Assembly (NCBI RefSeq): GCF_000170895.1
Contig: NZ_ABCS01000008.1
Coordinates: 101,626-165,625 of the forward strand
From: Plesiocystis pacifica SIR-1
GTDB taxonomy: Bacteria > Myxococcota_A > Polyangia > Nannocystales > Nannocystaceae
Direction of reading: 5' to 3'
DNA: 64,000 nt
Shown here: positions 29,637 to 38,091 of the stretch, piece after piece
How the letters are laid out: each line of letters begins with the position of its first letter
Numbering within the stretch: the stretch's first letter is position 1
Notes under the pieces: generated by a model
The model's database searches: none
What the model was told of the DNA's origin: nothing
Seen by the model: the letters and a program-made list of their open reading frames with translations, nothing else
Made by a program: the position numbers and the translations under genes

Positions 29637-30773
29637 TCAGGCGACGCGGTGGAGCGGAGCCTCACGAGGGCCCGCGTGCGTCTGTGAGCGCGCGAGGGCC
29701 CGCCGGAAGCTGCGGTCGACCTGGCGGATGAGCCGGCGCAGGCTCTTGCAGACGGGCGTCGCCTGGCGCACGACCACGCCAATCTGGAAGCCCAGGCGCG
29801 TCGGCCCCAGGCGATCGAGGACCAGGCGATGCTCGCCGATCGTCGCTTGGATCTCCGTGCCCGCGGCGTCGCCCTGCATGCGCTCCATGTCGTGATAGAC
29901 GAGGGACATGCGCGAGAGCGTGCGCTGGAGGATCTCCGGGTCGAGCTCCGCCGAGCACTCCCCCATCACCACTTCGGAGTCGCGCAGCAGGTAAGCCGCG
30001 AGGATGTCCGGCGTCCCCGCGAGGCGGGAGATCTTGTTGAGCACGTCTTGGGGGGCGCCGGTCTCGAGGGTCGCGGTCGTCCGCGGCTTGACTGAAGTCC
30101 GCCCGGCCGCGGGGCTGAGGAAGCCCTGATGCTGGATCGTCCGAGCCGTCGCGCTGCGCCCCGCGATCCAGCGCAGCGCGGGCTCGGACAGGGCGAGCAG
30201 GGCCTCCACGGCCGCCGCCCCGATGAGCTCGCCGGTGTGCGCGTGGACCAGCTGACCTTCCTCGATGTGGATGGCCCCCTCGCGGCCGGCGGCCTCGACG
30301 TGCAGCACACCGCTGCGCGAGGCTGCGACGCGGGCGCCAAGTTCAGCCCGCGCGTCGCGGTTGGCGGCGGGGCCGAGGCTGCCCCCCGCCTCGGGATCGG
30401 CCTGCATGGCACGGAGCAACGCCGAGGGCTCGCAGGGACTCGGCATCATGGTCACGCCGCCAACCTTCGCGAGCACGCCCACGGCGCCACGGTCAAAACT
30501 CGGAGCGATGACGACGATGGGGAGCGCGGGGTGGCTCGCGCGAACCTGCTGCGTCAGCGATCCAAACGCCGCCTCGCCCTCTCCGTGGACCTCGACGACC
30601 ATCGCCATGTGCAGAGTAGGCCCCGGCTCCCCGGCCTCCTTGCTCTCGGTGTCCGGGAAGTTGGCGATGCTCAGGCCGGGCCGAGTGGCACAGAGGATGT
30701 CCGACAGCGCTGCTCGCTGGCCTGCACTGTGGGCCGCGATCAGCACGGTGAGGGTGCTCGATGAAGGGTTCAT
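29637..30773 (-). CDS. DUF4388-like regulator with degenerate receiver-like N-terminus
   Basis: The start at ATG 30773 is supported by an upstream GGAAAGGAAC ribosome site; the 378-residue product excludes an upstream extension. The N-terminal ~130 residues (TLTVLIAAHSAGQRAALSDIL..., LPIVVIAPSF) look like a response-regulator fold without a clear phosphoacceptor Asp. Residues about 165-215 (SGVLHVEAAGREGAIHIEEGQLVHAHTG) match the DUF4388/PATAN-type domain common in myxobacterial signalling. The C-terminal ~130 residues resemble a roadblock/LC7-like fold. It is probably a cytosolic signalling or polarity protein; the partner is unknown. Confidence 0.7.
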   Translation of the reverse strand: MNPSSSTLTVLIAAHSAGQRAALSDILCATRPGLSIANFPDTESKEAGEPGPTLHMAMVVEVHGEGEAAFGSLTQQVRASHPALPIVVIAPSFDRGAVGVLAKVGGVTMMPSPCEPSALLRAMQADPEAGGSLGPAANRDARAELGARVAASRSGVLHVEAAGREGAIHIEEGQLVHAHTGELIGAAAVEALLALSEPALRWIAGRSATARTIQHQGFLSPAAGRTSVKPRTTATLETGAPQDVLNKISRLAGTPDILAAYLLRDSEVVMGECSAELDPEILQRTLSRMSLVYHDMERMQGDAAGTEIQATIGEHRLVLDRLGPTRLGFQIGVVVRQATPVCKSLRRLIRQVDRSFRRALARSQTHAGPREAPLHRVA

Positions 30774-31138
30774 GGCGTTCCTTTCCTGCGTGCCCGCGGC
30801 ACGCTGAGGACACCACAAAGCAGATTGCGTGCCAGCCTCCTCGCGCTTTTGTACTTTGGTACAGATCACTCGAATTCACGGCGCCAGGCGCTCTCTACGG
30901 CGTTCATGCGCCATCAGCGACCTCTCCCAACTCGACCTGTCTTGGGACGCTGGGGCACTCCTCCGCAGACAATCATGATTTTGTGGCTCCAATACGCAAT
31001 CCCCGCGCCTCGGATCTGCGCACTCCCCTCCAGCGGTGTGGGATCGCCTCCCTGAATCACTTCATGATAGGCTGGCACGAACGATCACACTTATTTTCCC
31101 AGGCCCCGACCCGAAAGCCTGGCGCCCCATCGACTTGC
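30774..31138. other. Divergent intergenic region, 365 bp, no gene
   Basis: The region separates the DUF4388-like and VWA lipoprotein genes. It is AT-richer than its surroundings and contains a 14-bp palindrome, TGTAC-TTTG-GTACA (30850-30863), about 80 nt upstream of the minus-strand start. No ORF with good coding character is seen. Confidence 0.5.
30850..30863. promoter_or_regulatory. Possible operator palindrome TGTAC-N4-GTACA
   Basis: A perfect 5-bp inverted repeat with a 4-nt spacer sits in the divergent intergenic region, in a position where a repressor or activator could act on the DUF4388-like gene. No regulator gene is adjacent, so this is only a suggestion. Confidence 0.25.
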
Positions 31139-32272
31139 ATGAACACGTCCACGCTCTGCCGCTCCCTGACTGCCATCCCGCTCTTGCTCCTGCTCCCGGC
31201 CTTCGGGTGTGGTGACGACGGCGGGAGCAACATCTACGACTCGAGCAACCAGACCGGCATGACGGTCGGGAACGAGGTCGGCGAGGACGAGGCGGACGAC
31301 GGCGCGACCGAAGAGGACGACGACGACGACGACGCCGACGACGGGATGACCAAGCTCGACACCCTCGGCGAGGACGAGGGCCAGGCCTCCGCCGACGACG
31401 GCAGCCTGGGCAACGGGTGTCAGAAGGTCGACTTCCTGTTCGTGATCGACAACTCCGGGTCCATGTTCGAGGAGCAGGACAACCTCGCGGGCTCCTTCCC
31501 CTCCTTCATCAACTCGATCAGCGCGACCCTCGACGAGGCGCAGGACTACCACGTCATGGTCATCGACACCGACGCGTGGGTCCACGGCGACTGCGAGATC
31601 CTGTGCGGCTTCCCCATCCCCGTCCCCGGCCTGTGCGAAGGCTACGAGTGCGGCGTCACCCAGCCCGAGGAGTGCGAGGACGTCCTCGGTGCCGGCGTCA
31701 CCCACCCCAAGGGCGCGCAGGCCAGCAACGTCGACTGCAACTTCGCCAACGGCCTGCGCTTCATGACCGACGCCGAGCCGAACCTCCCAGCGACCTTCCA
31801 GTGCGCCGCCCGAGTCGGCACCGGGTCCTCGCAGAGCCCCGAGAAGCCCATGGAGGCCATGGTCGCCGCGCTGTCCTCGAACGGCCCGGTCAACGAGTGC
31901 AACCAGGGCTTCCTGCGCGACGACGCCATCTTGGTCGTCACCTTCATCACCGACGAAGACGACGACGCCGACGACGGCTCGGCGGGCACCGTCGACGGCT
32001 GGCGCGCGGCCCTGATCGCGGCCAAGGGCGGCGACGCGAGCTCCATCGTCGTGCTCGGCCTGTTCGGCGACGGTGATCAGCCCAACCCGATCTGCGGGAC
32101 CTTTGGTGACAACAGCGGGGCCGAGACCTCGCCGCGGCTGCGCCAGTTCATCGACTCCTGGGGCGACCAAGGCTTCTTCGGCTCGATCTGTGCCGACGAC
32201 TACGACGAGTTCTTCCAGGACGCCGTCGACATCATCGACACGACCTGCGACGAGTTCACGCCGCCCGAGTGA
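31139..32272 (+). CDS. Lipoprotein with von Willebrand factor A domain
   Basis: A 377-residue protein from ATG 31139. The signal ends in a lipobox (PAFGC, Cys24). A strongly acidic Asp/Glu spacer (about 45-90) follows, then a VWA domain that begins VDFLFVIDNSGSM, with the metal-ion adhesion site Asp104-x-Ser106-x-Ser108. Further acidic residues (ITDEDDDADDG) lie in the expected MIDAS loop. Several cysteines within the domain probably form disulfides. This is a frequent surface-protein type in myxobacteria, thought to bind proteins or surfaces through a divalent metal. The ligand is unknown. It is followed by the csrA leader 200 nt downstream. Confidence 0.85.
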   Translation: MNTSTLCRSLTAIPLLLLLPAFGCGDDGGSNIYDSSNQTGMTVGNEVGEDEADDGATEEDDDDDDADDGMTKLDTLGEDEGQASADDGSLGNGCQKVDFLFVIDNSGSMFEEQDNLAGSFPSFINSISATLDEAQDYHVMVIDTDAWVHGDCEILCGFPIPVPGLCEGYECGVTQPEECEDVLGAGVTHPKGAQASNVDCNFANGLRFMTDAEPNLPATFQCAARVGTGSSQSPEKPMEAMVAALSSNGPVNECNQGFLRDDAILVVTFITDEDDDADDGSAGTVDGWRAALIAAKGGDASSIVVLGLFGDGDQPNPICGTFGDNSGAETSPRLRQFIDSWGDQGFFGSICADDYDEFFQDAVDIIDTTCDEFTPPE

Positions 32273-32383
32273 GTTGCCCGAGTGAGACGATCGCCCCACA
32301 CCTCGCCGGTCGATCGTCCTTTCGGACAGTAGTGGCGCGCATTTGGGCGGCAATTTTTTGCCTGAGCGACGAAAAAAGCGACT

Positions 32384-32452
32384 CCACGCGATTGCGTGGG
32401 ACCACCAGCGTGCGATGGTGGTTGTCCCGCAGGCGGACGCGCGAAGCCTGCG
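32384..32452 (+). promoter_or_regulatory. Structured csrA leader with GGA in a hairpin loop
   Basis: Three consecutive inverted repeats precede csrA: CCACGC/GCGTGG (32384-32399), GGGACCACCA paired with TGGTGGT-bulge-CCC (32398-32428), and CGCAGGC/GCCTGCG (32428-32452). The third has an 11-nt loop beginning with GGA. GGA in a loop is the classic CsrA recognition feature, and a second GGA lies in the ribosome-binding site 35 nt downstream. This suggests CsrA autoregulation, which is known in other bacteria. Confidence 0.45.
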
Positions 32453-32467
32453 ACCAGCGCACACGCC

Positions 32468-32475
32468 AAGGAGGG
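32468..32475 (+). promoter_or_regulatory. csrA ribosome-binding site
   Basis: AAGGAGGG lies 5 nt before the ATG at 32480 and fixes the csrA start against the longer open frame. It also contains a GGA that CsrA could occlude. Confidence 0.7.
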
Positions 32476-32479
32476 CTGC

Positions 32480-32728
32480 ATGCTGACACTGACGAGAAAG
32501 GCCGGCCAGAAGATCCGCATCGGCGAGGACATCGAGATCGTCGTCCGAGAGATTCGTGGTCGGCAGGTCCGCCTGGGCATCTCTGCCCCCGAGGGTCTGG
32601 CCGTGTACCGCGAGGAGCTCTACCAGCAGATCCTCGCCGAGGGCGGTGACCCCAGCGCCGATCCGCCGCTCAAGCACCGCGCCCGCAAGCCCGACCCCAA
32701 GGCGGGCAGCGAAGACACCGGCGAGTGA
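32480..32728 (+). CDS. csrA: Carbon storage regulator CsrA
   Basis: An 82-residue RNA-binding translational regulator. It begins MLTLTRKAGQKIRIG, and GISAPEGLAVYREE is the conserved RNA-binding strand with the usual Arg in VYREE. Residues 1-55 cover the whole CsrA fold; the C-terminal ~25 residues are a charged, Lys/Pro-rich extension that is longer than in E. coli CsrA (61). The start is set by an AAGGAGGG site. It acts as a homodimer in the cytosol on GGA-containing leaders. No fliW gene lies nearby. The molybdopterin oxidoreductase gene starts 16 nt downstream and may be co-transcribed. Confidence 0.95.
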   Translation: MLTLTRKAGQKIRIGEDIEIVVREIRGRQVRLGISAPEGLAVYREELYQQILAEGGDPSADPPLKHRARKPDPKAGSEDTGE

Positions 32729-32744
32729 CCCTATACTCGCCGCG

Positions 32745-35102
32745 ATGAGCACGCGGCAGACTCACCTGCGCACCTGTCATCTGTGCGAGGCGATGTGCGG
32801 CCTCGCCATCGAGGTCGAGGGCTCGCGGATCGTCAACATCCGCGGCGATCGCGAAGACCCCTTCAGCCGCGGGCACCTGTGCCCCAAAGGTCCGGCCCTC
32901 GCCGCGCTGCACGACGATCCCGATCGCCTGCGCAAACCCCAGCTGCGCACCAGCGCGGGCTGGCGCGAGATCGGCTGGGACGAGGCCCTCGATCGCGCCG
33001 CCGAAGGGCTGCACCGCGTTCAACGCGAGCACGGCAAGGACGCGCTCGCGGTCTACCTGGGCAACCCCACGGTCCACAACCACGGCGCGGCGATCGTCGG
33101 CGCGCCCTTCCTGCGCGCGCTCGGGACCCGGCACCGCTACTCGGCGACCTCCATCGATCAGCTCCCGCAGATGCTGGTCTCGATGTGGATGTACGGGCAC
33201 CAGCTGCTCCTGCCCATCCCCGACCTCGACCGCGCCGAGCACCTGGTCATCGTCGGCGCCAACCCGCTGGTGTCCAACGGCAGCATCATGAGCGCGCCGG
33301 ACATGCGTCGACGGCTGCGCGAGCTCCAAGGCCGCGGGGGCAAGGTCGTCGTCGTCGATCCCCGACGCAGCGAGACGGCCAAGCTCGCCGACGAGCACGT
33401 GTTCATCCGCCCGGGCACCGACGCCCTGCTGCTGCTGGCCATGCTCGGCGTGATCCTCGACGAGGGCCGCGAGCGCCTCGGTCGGCTGGCGGACCTCGTC
33501 GAGGGCGTGCAGCGGGTCCGCGCCGCCGTCGAGGCCTTCACCCCCGAGCGCGCGGCCGAGGCCACCGGGGTCGAGGCCGAGACCATCCGCGCCCTCGCCC
33601 GCGAGCTCGCCGATCGCCGCGGGGTCGTCTACGGCCGGGTGGGCGCCGCGACCCAGGAGTTCGGCGCCCTGACCCACTGGGCCATCCAGCTGCTCAACGT
33701 GTTCACCGGCGCCCTCGACCGCCCCGGGGGCGCCATGCTGCCCCGCCCTGCCCTCGACCCGCTCAGCCTGCCCAAGGGCGTGGGCCTGGGCCCGGGGAGC
33801 TTCGGGCGCTGGCGCAGCCGGGTCCGCGGGCTGCCCGAGTTTGGCGGCGAGCTGCCCATCTCGACCCTCGCCGAGGACGTGTTCGCTGGTCATGCGGCGG
33901 CCGAGGACGCGGCCGAGGACGCCGACGAGGGCAGGCCCGCGCTCGCCCCGATCCGCGGGCTGATCACCCTCGCGGGCAACCCCGTGCTGTCCAGCCCCCG
34001 GGGCAGCGACGTCGGCCGGGCCATCGACGCCCTCGACTTCGTGGTCTCCATCGACATCTACCGCAACGAGACCACCTCGCGGGCCGACCTCATCCTGCCC
34101 CCGACCTCGCCCCTCGAGCGCAGCCACTTCGATCTGGTCTTCCACCTGTTCGCCGTGCGCAACACGGTCAAGTGGTCCGCCCCGGTGTTCGAGCCCGACG
34201 CGGACGCGCGCCACGACTGGGAGATCCTGCTCGGGCTGTGGACGCGGCTGGCGAACCTGCGCGGCCGCGACCGGAAGACGTCGGGTCTGGGCGTGGACAA
34301 AAAGCGCGCCCTCGAGCGCGGCGTGCTCGAGCTGCTGACTCGGCTCGGGCCCGACGGCGTCGTCGACCTGGGTCTGCGCGCGGGGCCCCACGGCCGCGTC
34401 CTGCCCCGCCCCCTCGAGGGCCTGGGCCGCGCCGCCGCGCAGCTCGGACGCCTCGAGCTGCCAGGCCTCGACCGCCTCGGCCAACTCGGCAAGGGGCCCC
34501 TCGACCTCGAAGAGCTGCGCCGCAACCCCCACGGCATCGACCTGGGCCCCCTCGAGCCGGCGCTCCCCGAGCGCCTCCGGGTCGGGCGGCGGCGAACCAT
34601 CGAGCTCGCCCCCGAGGCCCTGCTCGGCGATCTGGGCCGCCTGCTGCGGACCTACCCCGAGGGCGGACCGAGCTCCCGGGCGCCGACCCCCGAGCGCCCG
34701 CGCTTCGCCCTCATCGGCCGTCGGCTGCTGCGCAGCAACAACTCGTGGATGCACAACTTGCCCAAGCTCGTCGCGGGCAAGCCGGCCTGCACCCTGCAGA
34801 TGCACCCCGACGACGCCCTGGCCCTGGCCCTGCGCCCCGGCGACCCCGTGCGCGTGGACTCGCGGGTCGGCAGCCTGACGGCCCCCCTCGAGCTCAGCGA
34901 CGCGATCATGCCCGGCGTCGTCAGCCTGCCCCACGGCTTCGGCCACGACCACGCCGACTCGACCCTCGAGGTCGCGGCCGCCCACGCCGGCGTCAGCATC
35001 AACGAGCTCACCGACCCCGAGGCCATCGACGTCCTCAGCGGCGTCGCGGCCTTCTCGGGCGTGCCCGTCGAGGTCCGCCTGGCCGAGGGCGCCTCGAGCT
35101 GA
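32745..35102 (+). CDS. Molybdopterin-dependent oxidoreductase
   Basis: A 785-residue enzyme of the DMSO-reductase/formate-dehydrogenase-alpha superfamily, starting at ATG 32745. The N-terminus binds a [4Fe-4S] cluster through Cys11, Cys14, Cys18 and Cys46 (CHLCEAMC, then GHLCPKG). The molybdopterin domains follow, including VGANPLVSNGS and NNSWMHNLPKLV, and the C-terminal cofactor domain has LQMHPDDALALALRPGDPVRVDS. There is no Tat signal, so it is probably cytosolic. Related stand-alone proteins of ~700-780 residues are common in actinobacteria and myxobacteria with unassigned substrates. It ends at a strong bidirectional terminator. Confidence 0.88.
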   Translation: MSTRQTHLRTCHLCEAMCGLAIEVEGSRIVNIRGDREDPFSRGHLCPKGPALAALHDDPDRLRKPQLRTSAGWREIGWDEALDRAAEGLHRVQREHGKDALAVYLGNPTVHNHGAAIVGAPFLRALGTRHRYSATSIDQLPQMLVSMWMYGHQLLLPIPDLDRAEHLVIVGANPLVSNGSIMSAPDMRRRLRELQGRGGKVVVVDPRRSETAKLADEHVFIRPGTDALLLLAMLGVILDEGRERLGRLADLVEGVQRVRAAVEAFTPERAAEATGVEAETIRALARELADRRGVVYGRVGAATQEFGALTHWAIQLLNVFTGALDRPGGAMLPRPALDPLSLPKGVGLGPGSFGRWRSRVRGLPEFGGELPISTLAEDVFAGHAAAEDAAEDADEGRPALAPIRGLITLAGNPVLSSPRGSDVGRAIDALDFVVSIDIYRNETTSRADLILPPTSPLERSHFDLVFHLFAVRNTVKWSAPVFEPDADARHDWEILLGLWTRLANLRGRDRKTSGLGVDKKRALERGVLELLTRLGPDGVVDLGLRAGPHGRVLPRPLEGLGRAAAQLGRLELPGLDRLGQLGKGPLDLEELRRNPHGIDLGPLEPALPERLRVGRRRTIELAPEALLGDLGRLLRTYPEGGPSSRAPTPERPRFALIGRRLLRSNNSWMHNLPKLVAGKPACTLQMHPDDALALALRPGDPVRVDSRVGSLTAPLELSDAIMPGVVSLPHGFGHDHADSTLEVAAAHAGVSINELTDPEAIDVLSGVAAFSGVPVEVRLAEGASS

Positions 35103-35118
35103 TGCTCTGAAGCTCACC

Positions 35119-35161
35119 CCAACGAAGAGAGCGCCCCACCGGGGGGCGCTCTCTTCGTTGG
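35119..35161. terminator. Bidirectional intrinsic terminator
   Basis: A perfect 19-bp stem (CCAACGAAGAGAGCGCCCC with its complement) and a 5-nt loop sit between two convergent genes, 16 nt after the oxidoreductase stop and 15 nt after the flotillin stop. No strong T-tract is present, but stem strength and position support termination from both sides. Confidence 0.8.
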
Positions 35162-35176
35162 CTCTCGAGCCCGAGC

Positions 35177-36445
35177 TCAGAGCTTCGACTTGAGCATCGC
35201 CGGGACGTCGATGCCCGTCGCGGCCTTGATCTGCTCGCCGTAGTTGACCAGCGTCGCCGCTAGGTCGCCCCCGCCCGCGCTGCCGCCCTCGGTCTTGCCG
35301 AGCACGGTGAGCCGGTCGACCTTGAGCTCGCCCATGCTGCCCGACATCTTGGCCATGAGCGGGACGAGCTTCTGCATCAGCAGGATGTCGCGGCCCGCGG
35401 TCCCCGAGGTGTTGTAGCGCTCGGCGATGTCGGTGAGCACCTTGGCCGTGGCCCGGCCCTGCTCGACGATCGAGGCGGCTTCGCCCTTGGCGTCCTGGAG
35501 CGCCTCGGCCATGGCGGCCTCGGCGGGCTGGATGATGTCGGCCTGGAGCTGCAGGCGGACCTGCTCGATGCGCGCCTCCTGGGTGTCGACCTCGGCCTTG
35601 GCCTGGCGACGCTGGCCTGCACCGACGCGAGCTGCTCGGCGATCATCGCGTCCCGGCGGGTCCGCGCGTCGGCGACCCGGGCGATCGTTCTCTTTGCGAG
35701 CAATCTCGATCTCCGCGTCGATCTGGGCGAGCTCACCGGCCATGGTGTTGCGCCACTTTTGCTCGGCGGCCTCGGCCCGCGCCTCGGCCTCGGCGATCTG
35801 GGCGTTGCGGCGGATCTGCGCGCTGATCTGGCGGCCGATGGCGTCGAGGTAGCCGACGTCGTCGGACACGTTTTGGATCTTCAGGGTGTCCATGACCAGC
35901 CCGAGCTTGCTCAGGTCCTGCTCGGCCTCCTCGGCGAGCTTGGCCGCGAACTCCTCCTTGTCCTTGTTGACCTGCTCGGGGGTCAGGCCCGCGAGCACGC
36001 CGCGGAGGTTGCCCTCGAGGGTCTCGCGGGCGATCTTCATGATCTCCTCGCGGGACTTGCCCAGGAAGCGCTCGAGGCAGTTGTTGAGCAGGGGCTCGGA
36101 GCCCGGGACCTTGATGTTGGCGACGCCCTGGACCGAGAGCGGGATGCCGCCCTTGGAGTAGGCGTTTTGGACCCGGACCTCGATGATCATGTTGGTCAGG
36201 TCCATGCGGTCGACGGTCTCGAACAGCGGGATGCGGATGGCCCGGCCGCCGCGGATGATGCGGTAGCCGATCTTGCCCTTGTCCGTCCCGCGCGGGCGGC
36301 CGGAGAAGACCAACACCTCGCTCGGCTGGCACACGTAGAGCACCCGCTTGACGACGGCGGCGATGCTGAAGAAGGCGAGGATGAGGATGAAGCCGATGGC
36401 ACCGATGGCGCCGGGCTCGATGAAGGCGGCGAGCAGCGCGTTCAC
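35177..36445 (-). CDS. SPFH/flotillin-like protein, compensated frameshift
   Basis: A 422-residue membrane scaffold protein with an N-terminal membrane helix (about 12-33), SPFH domain (about 40-215) and coiled-coil C-terminal half. From about residue 254 to 280 the frame reads an Arg/Gly/Pro-rich stretch that fits neither helix nor family, while the neighbouring frame encodes IARVADARTRRDAMIAEQL, exactly what a flotillin helix should contain. One extra base near 35686 and one missing base near 35605 would explain it. The 4-nt overlap with the upstream SPFH gene indicates co-translation. The two likely form a hetero-oligomer in membrane microdomains. Confidence 0.85.
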   Translation of the reverse strand: MNALLAAFIEPGAIGAIGFILILAFFSIAAVVKRVLYVCQPSEVLVFSGRPRGTDKGKIGYRIIRGGRAIRIPLFETVDRMDLTNMIIEVRVQNAYSKGGIPLSVQGVANIKVPGSEPLLNNCLERFLGKSREEIMKIARETLEGNLRGVLAGLTPEQVNKDKEEFAAKLAEEAEQDLSKLGLVMDTLKIQNVSDDVGYLDAIGRQISAQIRRNAQIAEAEARAEAAEQKWRNTMAGELAQIDAEIEIARKENDRPGRRRADPPGRDDRRAARVGAGQRRQAKAEVDTQEARIEQVRLQLQADIIQPAEAAMAEALQDAKGEAASIVEQGRATAKVLTDIAERYNTSGTAGRDILLMQKLVPLMAKMSGSMGELKVDRLTVLGKTEGGSAGGGDLAATLVNYGEQIKAATGIDVPAMLKSKL

Positions 36446-37953
36446 AGCGACACCTCCTTTCCGCTCAGGCTGGGGGGTTTGACGCCACCACCGACGGGCT
36501 TGGTGACCCGGGGCGCGCCCGAGCCGAGGGCCGGACGACGACTTCCGCCGCCTCCGCCACCACCACCGCCGCCGCCGCCGAGGATGCTCGCGCCGGGTAC
36601 GTCGCTCTCGGCGAGCACCGCCGGGATGTCGACGCCCACGGTGTCCTTGAGGGCGCTGAGCACCGCCGCGACGGTCTGCGGGTAGGCGGCCGCGTAGGCG
36701 GCCAGGGCCGAGCCGTCACCGCGGTCGAGGACGTTGACCTCGGCGATGTCGATGTTGTCCATGTTGTCGAGCACCGTCGAGATGATCTCGTCGAGGTGCT
36801 GGATGACGTAGATTTCCCGGGCCTTGTCGCCCATGGCGTTCCAGGCCGCTGTGGTCGCCTCGAGCACCTCGACGAGGGCCCGGCCGTTCTCGGCCGTCGG
36901 CGCCGCGGCGCCCTTGGCCCGGATGGCCTCGGCAGCGCGACGGGCCTCCGAAGGAATGATCACGTCAGCTTGCAGGCGCTTGTTCTCGAGCACCGAGCGG
37001 ATCTTCTGCAGCTCCTGCTCGGCCTGGGCGCGGGCGGTGTTCGCCGCCGCGACGGCCTCGCGCTCGACGGACTCCGCCTCACCGGACAGCTCGGCGCGGA
37101 CCTTGGCCAGCTCGTTGCGCTTTTGCAGGATGGCCGTCTCGGCCTGGGCCTTGGCGACCTCCGAGCGACGCTTGGCGCCGGCCTGGGCCTGGGTGATCTC
37201 CTGCATGGCCTGGTTCTCGGCGTTCTCGGCGTCACGCAGGACGCGGGCGATCTGCGGGCGGCCGAGGGAGTCGAGGTAGTTGGTCGAGTCGGCGACGTTT
37301 TGGATCTTGAGGGTGTCCAGCTCGAGGCCGAGCTTGTTGAAGTCCTTGACCGCGCTCTCGATCAACTTCTCGGCGAAGGTCAGCCGGTCCTCGTTGACCT
37401 GCTCGGGCGTCATGTCGGCGACGACCTCACGCACCGCGCCCTCGAGGGTCTGCTGGGCGACGACGTAAATCTCGCGCCGCTCTCGACCGAGGAAGCGCTC
37501 GATGGCGTTGCGGATCAACGTGGGGTCCGAGTGGATCTTGACGTTGGCGATGGCGTGGATGCGCAACGGGATGTTGCCCGCCGAGTAGGCGTTCTCGACC
37601 ACGATGTCGATGGACAGGTTGCGCATGTCCATCGAGTCGACGCGCTCGATGATCGGGATCCGCCACTTGCGACCGCGGCCGCCCCCCTCGTCACCTCCAC
37701 GGGTTCCGTGGGGCGTGATGATCATCGGCCCCAGGTCCGAGCCGTCGGCCCCGACCCGCTTGCCACCCGTGAAGATCAGGACCTCGTTGGGCTGGCAGAT
37801 GTGCAAGAAGTTGCGGATCAGCATCAAGGCAGCGAGCAGCGAGAGGGCCAAGCCCGCGGCGACGCCGACGACCGCGGTGACGGTGATCTCCGCGAGCAAG
37901 GGCGGTACGAGGGGTGGGGCGCCCGCCCCGAGGATGAGGGCTGTGTGGTCCAT
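36442..37953 (-). CDS. SPFH/flotillin-like protein with poly-glycine tail
   Basis: A 503-residue paralogue of the next gene: membrane helix (about 21-45) followed by ICQPNEVLIFTGG, SPFH domain with IERVDSMDMRNLSIDI and TPEQVNEDRLTFAEKL, long coiled coil (QAQAGAKRRSEVAKAQAETAILQKR), and the flotillin-like ending NVLDRGDGSALAAYAAAYPQTVAAVL. The C-terminus carries a run of about 12 Gly and a basic, Pro-rich tail that flotillins normally lack. It sits downstream of an NfeD/YqiJ-like gene from which it is separated by a terminator-like hairpin. Flotillin plus NfeD-type pairing is a known arrangement for membrane microdomain scaffolds. Confidence 0.88.
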   Translation of the reverse strand: MDHTALILGAGAPPLVPPLLAEITVTAVVGVAAGLALSLLAALMLIRNFLHICQPNEVLIFTGGKRVGADGSDLGPMIITPHGTRGGDEGGGRGRKWRIPIIERVDSMDMRNLSIDIVVENAYSAGNIPLRIHAIANVKIHSDPTLIRNAIERFLGRERREIYVVAQQTLEGAVREVVADMTPEQVNEDRLTFAEKLIESAVKDFNKLGLELDTLKIQNVADSTNYLDSLGRPQIARVLRDAENAENQAMQEITQAQAGAKRRSEVAKAQAETAILQKRNELAKVRAELSGEAESVEREAVAAANTARAQAEQELQKIRSVLENKRLQADVIIPSEARRAAEAIRAKGAAAPTAENGRALVEVLEATTAAWNAMGDKAREIYVIQHLDEIISTVLDNMDNIDIAEVNVLDRGDGSALAAYAAAYPQTVAAVLSALKDTVGVDIPAVLAESDVPGASILGGGGGGGGGGGGSRRPALGSGAPRVTKPVGGGVKPPSLSGKEVSL

Positions 37954-38054
37954 GTTGGTCTCCGTTCGAGAGTCGGTGGTGAGGGATGAGTCCGAGGGCG
38001 TGAGCGTCGAGGGAAGCGAGCCCCCGGACCTAAAGCGAACACTGGAAAAGCAAA

Positions 38055-38080
38055 CAGAGGCTGTGGAGTCACAGCCTCTG
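38055..38080 (-). terminator. Terminator-like hairpin after the NfeD/YqiJ-like gene
   Basis: An 11-bp perfect stem (CAGAGGCTGTG / CACAGCCTCTG) with loop GAGT lies 11 nt past the stop of the NfeD-like gene. On the minus strand it is followed by TTTGCTTTTCC. The arm AGAGGCTGTG is shared with the hairpin at 20339-20366. It would end or attenuate transcription before the flotillin genes. Confidence 0.7.
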
Positions 38081-38091
38081 GGGAGGTTGGG

